A stretch of 5,595 bases of DNA, from NCBI GenBank assembly GCA_021160485.1, contig JAGHCL010000107.1:1-5595 (forward strand), written 5' to 3'. Made by a program: the position numbers and the translations under genes. Under the pieces are notes generated by a model. It was not told where the DNA came from and searched no databases. It saw only the letters and a list, made by a program, of their open reading frames with translations. This document shows positions 1-5,595 of the stretch, piece after piece. Position 1 is the first letter of the stretch, and each line of letters opens with the position of its first letter. The DNA is from Candidatus Desulfofervidaceae bacterium. Its GTDB lineage: Bacteria > Desulfobacterota > Desulfofervidia > Desulfofervidales > Desulfofervidaceae.

Positions 1-532
1 AAATAATACCACTATTTTTTATATGTTGTTTAAAAAACTTAATTAGATGATGATAATCTCTCTTATTGTAAAGCACTTCTGAGGCCAAGATGACATCATA
101 CTGGTTGTTCAAATTATCTTTAGTAAAATCAACCTTTTTTATTTTCACATTTAGGCCATTTTTAAGAGCGCTTATTTTAGCAAAAAGCAGGGCGTCTTTG
201 TTAATATCGGTAATGGTTACATCATATCCAAAAGTAGCTGCAAACAAACCAGCTACTCCAATCCCCGCCCCGATTTCTAGACACGTTTTTGTGCGCTCAA
301 CCGGAGCTTGATTTTTTTTAGAAAGCATATAGGCCAAAATGACTGAACTTTCCCATATCTTAGCCCAATAGAGAAATTCAATTCCTGCTCCTTTTTCAAT
401 ACTTTTTTCAATATGTTTTTTCATATCGGCAATTTGAAGAAAATATAACTCTTTGTCACCTATTTTTATAGGTTCAAAGTATGTTCTGTATTTTTTGTTT
501 ATTTCTTCTAACAGTTGATTTAAGTTTTCCAT
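1..532 (-). CDS. Class I SAM-dependent methyltransferase, probably protein-lysine MTase-like (C-terminus off the window)
   Basis: This gene is read on the minus strand from ATG at 532-530. The first 177 codons are in the window, and the frame runs open off the left edge. Seen: a leader of about 50 residues, an aromatic segment YWAKIWESS (55-63), SAM-binding motif I LEIGAGIG (85-92), an acidic residue ending the second strand (D109 in ITDIN), a further acid D135, and a post-strand-4 motif ASEVLY (150-155). Known: a W-rich stretch before motif I and a (D/S)xxxY-like motif after strand 4 recall the Methyltransf_16/METTL20-type lysine methyltransferases, whose targets include proteins such as ETF-beta. 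Inference: it is probably a soluble protein methyltransferase, but a small-molecule substrate is not excluded. The start is supported by AAGGAG at 545-540, seven bases upstream. It is transcribed away from the rml operon, and nothing ties it functionally to rhamnose synthesis. Confidence 0.85.
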   Translation of the reverse strand, partial: MENLNQLLEEINKKYRTYFEPIKIGDKELYFLQIADMKKHIEKSIEKGAGIEFLYWAKIWESSVILAYMLSKKNQAPVERTKTCLEIGAGIGVAGLFAATFGYDVTITDINKDALLFAKISALKNGLNVKIKKVDFTKDNLNNQYDVILASEVLYNKRDYHHLIKFFKQHIKNSGII

Positions 533-559
533 TCACTTACTCCTTTTTAAGCTTTTAAA

Positions 560-588
560 TATGTAGCATACAGGCAAAACAGTGTCAA
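560..588 (-). promoter_or_regulatory. Candidate sigma-70 promoter for the methyltransferase gene
   Basis: On the minus strand there is a perfect TTGACA -35 box (588-583), a 17-bp spacer, and a TACATA -10 box (565-560) preceded by TGC, which gives an extended -10 element. Transcription would start near 552, leaving a leader of about 20 nt that contains the AAGGAG ribosome site at 545-540. The -10 hexamer matches the consensus at only three positions, so the call rests on the -35 box, the spacing and the TG element. Confidence 0.45.
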
Positions 589-644
589 TTTGGGTTCTTG
601 TTGTTTTATTAGGGTTAAGTGCTTGTTTGTGGAACCTTTCAAGT

Positions 645-674
645 TTGACAGCTAGGTTTGGGGTATGTTATCTT
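645..674 (+). promoter_or_regulatory. Candidate sigma-70 promoter for the rml operon
   Basis: A perfect TTGACA (645-650) is followed after 18 bp by TATCTT (669-674), which matches the -10 consensus at four of six positions. Transcription would start near 681, giving a leader of about 65 nt before rmlB. It is the best candidate on the plus strand in the divergent spacer. No clear operator or leader attenuator is visible in 533-744. Confidence 0.4.
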
Positions 675-744
675 TATTTGTAATGCTTCCTTTTCCGGCT
701 CGTTTGAAATTTTCAGTTGGGTTAGATAGAACACACAGACTTTT

Positions 745-1839
745 ATGATGCGTAAATTAAAAAATATCTTAATTACCGGTGGCTGTGGTTTTATCGGAAG
801 CAATTTTATCCGGTATTTGTTTGCCCAACCCAATTTTCATGGAAAGGTAATAAACTTAGATGAACTAACCTATGCAGGCAATCTTGAAAACCTAATAGAT
901 ATTGCTAACCAATATGAAGGCAACCGTTATTTTTTTATCAAGGGTAATATTTGCAACTTTGACTTGGTAAAACAGATCTTCCAGGATTATGAGGTTGATA
1001 CGGTTGTGCATTTTGCCGCCGAGTCTCACGTGGACCGCTCCATTTTGGGACCGGCTGATTTCATTCAGACTAATATAAACGGCACATTTACGCTTTTAGA
1101 AGCAGCACGTGTTACCTGGACAGAAGAAAAGAAAAATGGCTGTCTTTTCTATCATATCAGCACTGACGAGGTATACGGTTCATTGGGCCAAACTGGATTT
1201 TTTAGCGAAGATACCCCCTACCGTCCCAATAGTCCCTATTCTGCTTCCAAAGCAGCTAGCGACCACCTAGTGCGGGCGTATTATAAAACTTATGGTTTGC
1301 CGGTGATTATCTCCAATTGCACCAATAACTATGGCCCTTATCAGTTCCCAGAAAAACTTATTCCTTTAACCATTTTAAATGCCTTTGAGGGTAAACCTAT
1401 TCCGGTATATGGAAAGGGAGAAAATATCCGAGATTGGATTTATGTAGAAGATCACTGTGAGGCTGTCTGGCTTTTATTACAAAAAGGAAAAATAGGAGAG
1501 CAATATAACATTGGTGGTGCCAACGAAAGGCGCAACATTGATGTCGTGCGTCTTATTTGTAACCTATTAGATGAAATCGTTGGGCCGCTCTCCTCTGGAC
1601 CAAGGGAAAATTTGATTACCTTTGTTAAAGACCGCCCTGGACATGATTTTCGTTATGCAATGAATATTGCTAAAATCAAATCTACATTAGGCTGGAGGCC
1701 AAAAACGGAATTTAAACTGGGACTTACCAAAACAATTAACTGGTATCTCAATCACAAAGATTGGGTTGAAAGAATAAAATCAGGCGAATATCAAAAATGG
1801 GTAGAAACATTTTATGGGGAAACAAAACATGCCTTTTAA
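745..1839 (+). CDS. rmlB: dTDP-glucose 4,6-dehydratase
   Basis: This enzyme converts dTDP-D-glucose to dTDP-4-keto-6-deoxy-D-glucose with bound NAD+, the second step of dTDP-L-rhamnose synthesis, in the cytosol. The 364-residue protein is an extended short-chain dehydrogenase. Seen: the Rossmann loop TGGCGFIGSN (11-20), HFAAESHVDRS (89-99), the catalytic triplet STDEVYG with T140-D141-E142, and YSASK with Y165 and K169. RDWIYVEDHC and NIGGANER, typical of the family, lie in the C-terminal half. T-D-E is the signature separating RmlB from plain UDP-sugar epimerases, so the assignment is firm. Length is normal for the family (about 355-361). An in-frame TAG at 727 rules out an earlier start. 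ATG 745 and ATG 748 are both possible, and neither has a recognisable Shine-Dalgarno site, unlike every other gene here. The end overlaps rmlC by 11 nt. Confidence 0.96.
   Translation: MMRKLKNILITGGCGFIGSNFIRYLFAQPNFHGKVINLDELTYAGNLENLIDIANQYEGNRYFFIKGNICNFDLVKQIFQDYEVDTVVHFAAESHVDRSILGPADFIQTNINGTFTLLEAARVTWTEEKKNGCLFYHISTDEVYGSLGQTGFFSEDTPYRPNSPYSASKAASDHLVRAYYKTYGLPVIISNCTNNYGPYQFPEKLIPLTILNAFEGKPIPVYGKGENIRDWIYVEDHCEAVWLLLQKGKIGEQYNIGGANERRNIDVVRLICNLLDEIVGPLSSGPRENLITFVKDRPGHDFRYAMNIAKIKSTLGWRPKTEFKLGLTKTINWYLNHKDWVERIKSGEYQKWVETFYGETKHAF
1816..1820 (+). promoter_or_regulatory. Ribosome binding site that fixes the rmlC start
   Basis: GGGGA lies eight bases before ATG 1829, inside the end of rmlB. 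An upstream in-frame ATG at 1814 overlaps this site and would add five residues (MGKQN) not typical of RmlC N-termini. The start at 1829 is therefore preferred. Confidence 0.6.
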
Positions 1840-2395
1840 CTTCATTCCCCTAGAGTTGCCTGGAGTAATCTTGATAGAACCAAAAGTTTTTAGTGATGAA
1901 CGTGGTTTTTTTATGGAAGTTTATAAAAGCAAAGATTTTGCTACATTTGGCATTACTGACCAGTTTGTGCAAGATAATCATTCCTGTTCTGCCAAAGGGG
2001 TATTAAGAGGGCTCCATTACCAAAAGCATCCAATGGCCCAAACCAAATTAGTAAGATGTATCAAAGGAGCTATTTTTGACGTAGCGGTGGATATAAGAAA
2101 GGGTTCACCTACTTACGGCAAGTGGGTAGGGGTAACACTTTCGGCAGATAACAAAAAGATGCTATATATTCCAGTTGGTTTTGCTCACGGTTTTTTTACC
2201 TTAGAGGACGAAACAGAAGTCATTTATAAGGTAAGTAACTTTTACTCTCCAGAAAACGAATGCGGCATCATCTGGAACGACCCCCAGATTGGCATTAGGT
2301 GGCCATCTCTTAATCCAATTCTTTCAGAAAGAGATAAAAAATGGCCTCTTTTAGCAAATGCAGATAATAATTTTATCTTTGAAGGAGTCCCTTAA
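1829..2395 (+). CDS. rmlC: dTDP-4-dehydrorhamnose 3,5-epimerase
   Basis: This enzyme epimerises C3 and C5 of dTDP-4-keto-6-deoxy-D-glucose to give dTDP-4-keto-L-rhamnose, the third step of the pathway. It is a cofactor-free cupin that works as a dimer. With the start at 1829 it has 188 residues, close to the usual 180-185. Seen: IEPKVFSDERGFF (16-28), the active-site motif RGLHYQ with catalytic base H63, K73 in TKLVR, VDIRKGSPTYGKW (87-99), IPVGFAHGF (114-122), Y133 and Y139 around the active site, and LSERD ending at D169, which would pair with H63. These follow the known RmlC layout closely. Its start lies within the end of rmlB, and its TAA stop shares one base with the rmlA ATG, so translational coupling on one transcript is likely. 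A start at 1814 (193 residues) is possible but less well supported. Confidence 0.96.
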   Translation: MPFNFIPLELPGVILIEPKVFSDERGFFMEVYKSKDFATFGITDQFVQDNHSCSAKGVLRGLHYQKHPMAQTKLVRCIKGAIFDVAVDIRKGSPTYGKWVGVTLSADNKKMLYIPVGFAHGFFTLEDETEVIYKVSNFYSPENECGIIWNDPQIGIRWPSLNPILSERDKKWPLLANADNNFIFEGVP

Positions 2396-3474
2396 TGAGA
2401 GGACAAGTAAAGGCCCTGGTCTTAAGTGGTGGTAAAGGTACCCGGTTACGACCCCTTACCTACACTGGTGCCAAGCAACTGGTACCTATTGCCAATAAAC
2501 CCATACTTTTTTATGTGCTGGAAAACATTATTAACCTTGGCATAAAAGACATTGGCATTATCATTGCTCCAGAAACAGGAGAAGCAGTCAAACAAGCAGT
2601 AGGAAATGGTAACAAATGGGGGGTAAACATTGAGTATATCCTGCAACCAGAACCGGCTGGTCTGGCCCATGCCGTTAAAACTGCAAGGCCGTTTCTGAAA
2701 AACAATCCATTTTTGATGTATCTGGGAGACAACCTTATCGGAACAAATTTAAGAAAGTTCTACCAAAAGTTTCTTGAAAAAAATCCAGATGCGCAAATCC
2801 TGTTAAAGCCTGTAACTGATCCCTCCCGCTTTGGCGTAGCCGAAATAAATAAAAAAGGCCAAGTCTTACGGCTAGTGGAAAAGCCTAAACATCCCCCTTC
2901 TAACTTGGCACTAGTGGGTATCTATATGTTTTCTCCCAAGATTCATGAGGCCATCGCTGAAATAAGGCCTTCCTGGCGGGGGGAGCTTGAAATCACTGAT
3001 GCTATTCAACAACTGCTGGACTGGGATTGTCCTGTTTTAAGCGATATACTAGAAGAATGGTGGTTGGATACCGGTAAAAAAGACGATTTGCTTAAAGCCA
3101 ACACCATTGTGCTAGATGAATGGATCAAACGGGATGTCCAGGGAAAAGCAATAAATACTACCATCAGTGGACGCGTAGTGTTACCTGCCTCTGCCCGAGT
3201 AGTAAATAGCCAAATAAGAGGACCAGTGGTCATCGGGGAGAACGTCCAGGTTGAAAATTCCTTTGTGGGCCCGTTCACTAGCGTAGGTCATGGAGCGAAA
3301 ATTATCAATTCTTCTTTAGAACATTGCGTATTACTGGATGGGGTGGAAATAATTAATATCGAGCGCTTAGAAGACGCCCTGGTCGGAAGAAACTCCCGAG
3401 TAGTCAAAAACAGTGCACTCCCCAAGGCGTTAAAATTGATGATTGGAGATGATAGTGTAGTGGAAATACCATAG
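2395..3474 (+). CDS. rmlA: Glucose-1-phosphate thymidylyltransferase, long form
   Basis: This enzyme joins dTTP and glucose-1-phosphate to make dTDP-glucose and pyrophosphate, the first step of dTDP-L-rhamnose synthesis. Seen: the nucleotide-binding loop LSGGKGTRLRPLT (10-22), PIANKP (31-36), QPEPAGLAHAV (84-94), LGDN with metal ligand D112, the sugar-phosphate loop VEKPK (161-165), RGELEITD (195-202) and WWLDTG (222-227). About residues 255-345 read as hexapeptide-like turns (NSQIRGPVVIGENVQVENS and onward), that is, a left-handed beta-helix. At 359 residues it matches the long RmlA/StrD-type subfamily (about 355) and not the roughly 290-residue RfbA form. The helix tail could make some other nucleotidyl- or acetyltransferase thinkable, but the motifs and the rml context favour dTTP:glucose-1-phosphate. 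An AAGGAG at 2382-2387, seven bases upstream, supports the start. The ATG shares one base with the rmlC stop. Confidence 0.94.
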   Translation: MRGQVKALVLSGGKGTRLRPLTYTGAKQLVPIANKPILFYVLENIINLGIKDIGIIIAPETGEAVKQAVGNGNKWGVNIEYILQPEPAGLAHAVKTARPFLKNNPFLMYLGDNLIGTNLRKFYQKFLEKNPDAQILLKPVTDPSRFGVAEINKKGQVLRLVEKPKHPPSNLALVGIYMFSPKIHEAIAEIRPSWRGELEITDAIQQLLDWDCPVLSDILEEWWLDTGKKDDLLKANTIVLDEWIKRDVQGKAINTTISGRVVLPASARVVNSQIRGPVVIGENVQVENSFVGPFTSVGHGAKIINSSLEHCVLLDGVEIINIERLEDALVGRNSRVVKNSALPKALKLMIGDDSVVEIP

Positions 3475-3538
3475 CATATTGTTCTTGGTAATTTATTATG
3501 CAAAAATTTCAAGAAAGACAGATTACACCTCCACAAGC

Positions 3539-3786
3539 TATAAGAAATTAAATAATAATCTGATTTCTTCTGTAGTTGAAAAGAGTGATGAAATTGAAAT
3601 AGTAAATTAAGAAACTTATGGCTGGCTGGGAAAATATACAAAAAGATATATTTAAAAGGCAAGAAATATAGTTTGGGAAACCATAAGTTGAAGCACATTT
3701 AGCTGCTTTAGTGAGCGATAAAAATACGATTGTTTGCGTTTGATAAAGATTTCAAAAGGTTAAATGGCAATATAGAATTTTTATAA
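3539..3786 (+). pseudogene. Decayed C-terminal half of a PIN-domain (VapC-like) gene
   Basis: The 321-bp gap between rmlA and rmlD has no intact gene, but split frames line up as one PIN-like C-terminus. From 3539 one frame gives YKKLNNNLISSVVEKSDEIE, then IVN and a stop at 3608. The next frame, open from 3598, gives LWLAGKIYKKIYLKGKKYSLG (3616-3678). A third frame, near 3690-3731, gives EAHLAALVSDKNTIV. The second frame returns from 3733 with FAFDKDFKRLNGNIEFL and a stop at 3784. This order (beta strand, helix, KGK.xS, a 'DAxLAAL'-like helix, then 'TFDKDFKRL..IEFL') is the usual ending of PIN ribonuclease toxins. At least three frame changes and no N-terminal half with 'LDTN/S' mean it is not functional. 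The position usually holding an acidic active-site residue before the LAAL helix reads E or H. Nothing else is seen in 3475-3538. Family assignment is by pattern only. Confidence 0.5.
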
Positions 3787-3795
3787 AGGTAATCC

Positions 3796-4647
3796 ATGGA
3801 AATCCTAATTACCGGGGCTAACGGACAGCTCGCTCAAGATATTTGGCGCTTGGCCGAAGCAAAGGGTTGGATAGTAAAGGCCTTTGTTCATCAACAATTG
3901 GATATTACTAACTATACACAGGTTAAGGAAGCCATAACCTTTTTGAAACCTGATGTAGTTATCAATTGTGCCGCTTATAATGCTGTAGATGAAGCAGAAA
4001 CAAACTGGAGGCAGGCTTTTTTGGTCAATGGTATTGGCCCACGTCATCTGGCGACAATTTGTGAGAATCTAACAATCCCCTTAGTCCATTTTAGCACCGA
4101 TTTTGTCTTTGATGGACAGAAAAATACCCCTTATACCATTGCTGACACTCCATCTCCTCTTAGTAAATATGGCCTGAGTAAATTTTTAGGTGAGCAAGAA
4201 ATTGTGCGTCTTACCCATCATTATTACTTAATCCGGGTTAGCTGGGTGTTTGGATTAAAGGGGAAAGTTGGAGTCAATTTTATAAAGAAAATCATCTCTT
4301 GGGCTAAAGATAAAAAAAGACTACGTATTGTTACTGACCAGACAAGCAGTCCTTCCTATACTGAAGATATAGCCAAGGCTGTATTGGATTTAATTCAGAC
4401 CGGTCAATATGGGCTTTACCATTTGACTAATACAGGCTATTGTTCCCGTTATGAATGGGCTAGATTTATTTTAAAAACAATCAAGTGGTCAGGCGAACTA
4501 CTTCCTGCTAAAAGCAAAGATTTTCCTACTCCAGCGCAACGTCCTGTCTTTTCAGCCCTTGATTCGTTTCCTTTAAAGCATATACTAGGCTATGAACTAC
4601 CTAGCTGGCAAGAAGCAACAGAGAGGTTTTTAAGAAACAAAGCGTAA
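3796..4647 (+). CDS. rmlD: dTDP-4-dehydrorhamnose reductase
   Basis: This enzyme reduces dTDP-4-keto-L-rhamnose to dTDP-L-rhamnose with NAD(P)H, the last step of the pathway. It is an SDR-fold protein of 283 residues, slightly shorter than many RmlD (about 285-300) but complete. Seen: ITGANGQLAQ (5-14), the LDIT motif (35-38) after strand 3, NCAAYNAVDEAE (57-68), STDFVFDG (100-107) with the active-site Thr/Asp context, and YGLSK giving Y125 and K129. RVSWVFG and DQTSSPSYTEDIA follow, as expected for the family. The stretch before YGLSK reads PYTIAD, where many homologues carry an acidic residue (PYxExD), a minor deviation. ATG 3796 has AAAGG at 3785-3789, six bases upstream. It is separated from rmlA by the PIN relic. 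No convincing promoter was found in the gap, so readthrough from the upstream rml genes is the simplest model. Confidence 0.95.
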   Translation: MEILITGANGQLAQDIWRLAEAKGWIVKAFVHQQLDITNYTQVKEAITFLKPDVVINCAAYNAVDEAETNWRQAFLVNGIGPRHLATICENLTIPLVHFSTDFVFDGQKNTPYTIADTPSPLSKYGLSKFLGEQEIVRLTHHYYLIRVSWVFGLKGKVGVNFIKKIISWAKDKKRLRIVTDQTSSPSYTEDIAKAVLDLIQTGQYGLYHLTNTGYCSRYEWARFILKTIKWSGELLPAKSKDFPTPAQRPVFSALDSFPLKHILGYELPSWQEATERFLRNKA

Positions 4648-4659
4648 TGGCTAATATGG

Positions 4660-4721
4660 AATGCGTCTATGCGTAAATGGATTAACACAGTTTCTGTAGC
4701 CCATTCACGTATTTACGCATT
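4660..4721. repeat. Long imperfect inverted repeat (palindromic element) between rmlD and the glycosyltransferase
   Basis: Two arms of 25 nt, 4660-4684 and 4697-4721, are reverse complements at 19 of 25 positions by my alignment, plus two possible G-U pairs in RNA. They are separated by 12 nt that can itself form CAG-TTT-CTG (4688-4696). Each arm contains an internally repeated unit, ATGCGT twice on the left (4661-4666 and 4669-4674). A second register pairs ATGCGTAAAT (4669-4678) perfectly with ATTTACGCAT (4711-4720). No T-run follows on either strand, so it does not look like an intrinsic terminator. It could be a REP-like or MITE-like dispersed palindrome, or an mRNA hairpin that tunes or protects the upstream message. 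Confidence 0.7.
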
Positions 4722-4744
4722 AACAATAATAAAGGGGTAAAGAA

Positions 4745-5595
4745 ATGACTACATTATCTTTATGTATGGTCGTCAAAGATGAAGAAGCTAATTTAGCCAG
4801 GTGTTTAAAGAGTGTGCAGCCAGCGGTGGATGAAATCATCGTTGTAGATACAGGCTCAACTGATAAAACACCAGAAATAGCAAAACAATTTGGCGCTAAA
4901 GTTTATTCCTATTCTTGGAATGGCAACTTTTCAGAGGCAAGAAACGAGGCATTAAAACACGCAAGTGGTGATTACATTATCTGGCTTGATGCTGACGAAT
5001 GTTTAAGAAACCAAGATTTAAAAAAACTAATACAGTTAAAGGCCGAATTCCCTGCAGAGAAAAATATTGCCTATGCTGTCAAAATTCTTAATTATCACAA
5101 GCGGGGGATTCCTGACAGCGCCTACCAAACTAGAATTTTCCCCCACATTCCTGGAGTAAAATTTGAGGGTAGAATCCACGAGCAAGTAAGTTTTTCCTTA
5201 GAAAAACTTGGAGTAAGTTTTCAACCCACAAATATAAAAATTTGTCACTTGGGGTATTTGACCAAAGAATTATGGCAGGCCAAAATTAAACGCAACCTCC
5301 CTTTTCTACAAAAGGCACTTACAGAAACAGAATCTTCTAAAAAATGGGCTATCTACTTTTATCTAGGCATGTGTTACCTAAATTTGGGGGAGGAAGACTT
5401 AGCTCATATCCATTTTGCCCAGGCATTAACCCCAGATTGCAAAAAGCAAAATCCTTATTTTTACATAACAGCCGGGGTTCATTCTGCCAAGATTCTAGAA
5501 AAAACAGGGGAATCAAGTCAAGGAATACAATTATTATTAAAGCTAAAAGAAGAATTCCCTAAAAATGATTTTATCCTTTACCATCTGGGAGAAGC
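4745..5595 (+). CDS. Family 2 glycosyltransferase with C-terminal TPR-type region (C-terminus off the window)
   Basis: This is an inverting, GT-A fold glycosyltransferase that moves a sugar from a nucleotide donor to an unknown acceptor. Seen in the first 283 codons: LSLCMVVKDEEANL (4-17), VVDTGSTDKTPEIA (33-46), WNGNFSEARNEAL (58-70), the metal-binding LDADE with D82 and D84, and FEGRIHEQV (140-148). This combination is typical of the GT2 subgroup that carries tetratricopeptide repeats. Helical TPR-like units follow: WAIYFYLGMCYLNLGEEDLA through ALTP (about 201-230), a second at about 237-275, and a third beginning at the edge. No membrane segment is visible, so the protein is probably cytosolic or membrane-associated. 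AAGGGG (4732-4737), seven bases before the ATG, supports the start. Its place after rmlD suggests surface polysaccharide or protein glycosylation. Rhamnose as its donor is only a guess. Confidence 0.9.
   Translation, partial: MTTLSLCMVVKDEEANLARCLKSVQPAVDEIIVVDTGSTDKTPEIAKQFGAKVYSYSWNGNFSEARNEALKHASGDYIIWLDADECLRNQDLKKLIQLKAEFPAEKNIAYAVKILNYHKRGIPDSAYQTRIFPHIPGVKFEGRIHEQVSFSLEKLGVSFQPTNIKICHLGYLTKELWQAKIKRNLPFLQKALTETESSKKWAIYFYLGMCYLNLGEEDLAHIHFAQALTPDCKKQNPYFYITAGVHSAKILEKTGESSQGIQLLLKLKEEFPKNDFILYHLGE

Noticed and set aside
90..311. Plus-strand open frame of 73 codons near the left edge
   Set aside because: It is antisense to the methyltransferase SAM-binding region, whose motifs and ribosome site are clear.
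633..658. AACCT/AGGTT inverted repeat flanking the rml -35 box as a possible operator
   Set aside because: The arms are only 5 nt with a 16-nt spacer. Such matches are expected by chance in a spacer of this length.
639..833. Minus-strand open frame of 64 codons over the rml promoter and the rmlB start
   Set aside because: It overlaps the rmlB Rossmann motif in antisense, shows no recognisable motif, and would conflict with the divergent promoter region.
3498..3551. Short plus-strand frame of 17 codons starting at ATG 3498 in the rmlA-rmlD gap
   Set aside because: It is too short, has no ribosome site or known family, and is better explained as part of the decayed sequence.
3288..3698. Minus-strand open frame of 136 codons across the rmlA end and the gap
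   Set aside because: Its first part is antisense to the PIN relic and the rest antisense to rmlA. The product is rich in F, L, S and Y without domain logic, and there is no ribosome site. It is a shadow.
4660..4740. Intrinsic terminator after rmlD
   Set aside because: A stable hairpin is present, but no T-tract follows it on the plus strand, nor on the minus strand on the other side.
5344..5562. Plus-strand open frame of 72 codons inside the glycosyltransferase
   Set aside because: It lies in another frame of a well-supported gene with intact GT2 and TPR-type motifs. It is a shadow.

Overview
The window is AT-rich bacterial DNA dominated by a dTDP-L-rhamnose biosynthesis operon. In order it holds: the 5' part of a class I SAM-dependent methyltransferase gene on the minus strand (about 1-532, running off the left edge); a 212-bp divergent intergenic region with a candidate promoter for each direction; rmlB (745-1839), rmlC (1829-2395) and rmlA (2395-3474) packed head to tail with 11-nt and 1-nt overlaps; a 321-bp gap carrying what looks like the decayed C-terminal half of a PIN-domain (VapC-like) gene; rmlD (3796-4647); a 97-bp spacer containing a long imperfect inverted repeat; and the first 283 codons of a family 2 glycosyltransferase with a TPR-type tail (4745 onward, running off the right edge).

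The four rml genes form a complete pathway. RmlA activates glucose-1-phosphate to dTDP-glucose, RmlB dehydrates it to the 4-keto-6-deoxy sugar, RmlC epimerises C3 and C5, and RmlD reduces C4 to give dTDP-L-rhamnose. The sugar is then available for cell-surface polysaccharide, and the downstream glycosyltransferase makes a surface-glycan or glycoprotein locus likely. The donor and acceptor of that glycosyltransferase cannot be read from sequence. All key motifs of the four enzymes are intact, so the pathway is probably functional. RmlA is the long form with a C-terminal left-handed beta-helix extension, not the roughly 290-residue form of enterobacterial rfb clusters.

The organism cannot be fixed from this window. 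The AT-rich composition, good Shine-Dalgarno sites, long-form RmlA and a PIN-toxin relic would suit a Gram-negative or deep-branching, possibly thermophilic bacterium such as a Desulfobacterota or Thermodesulfobacteria relative, but that is a guess. I see no convincing new system. The most interesting items are the PIN relic interrupting the rml operon and the palindromic element after rmlD.
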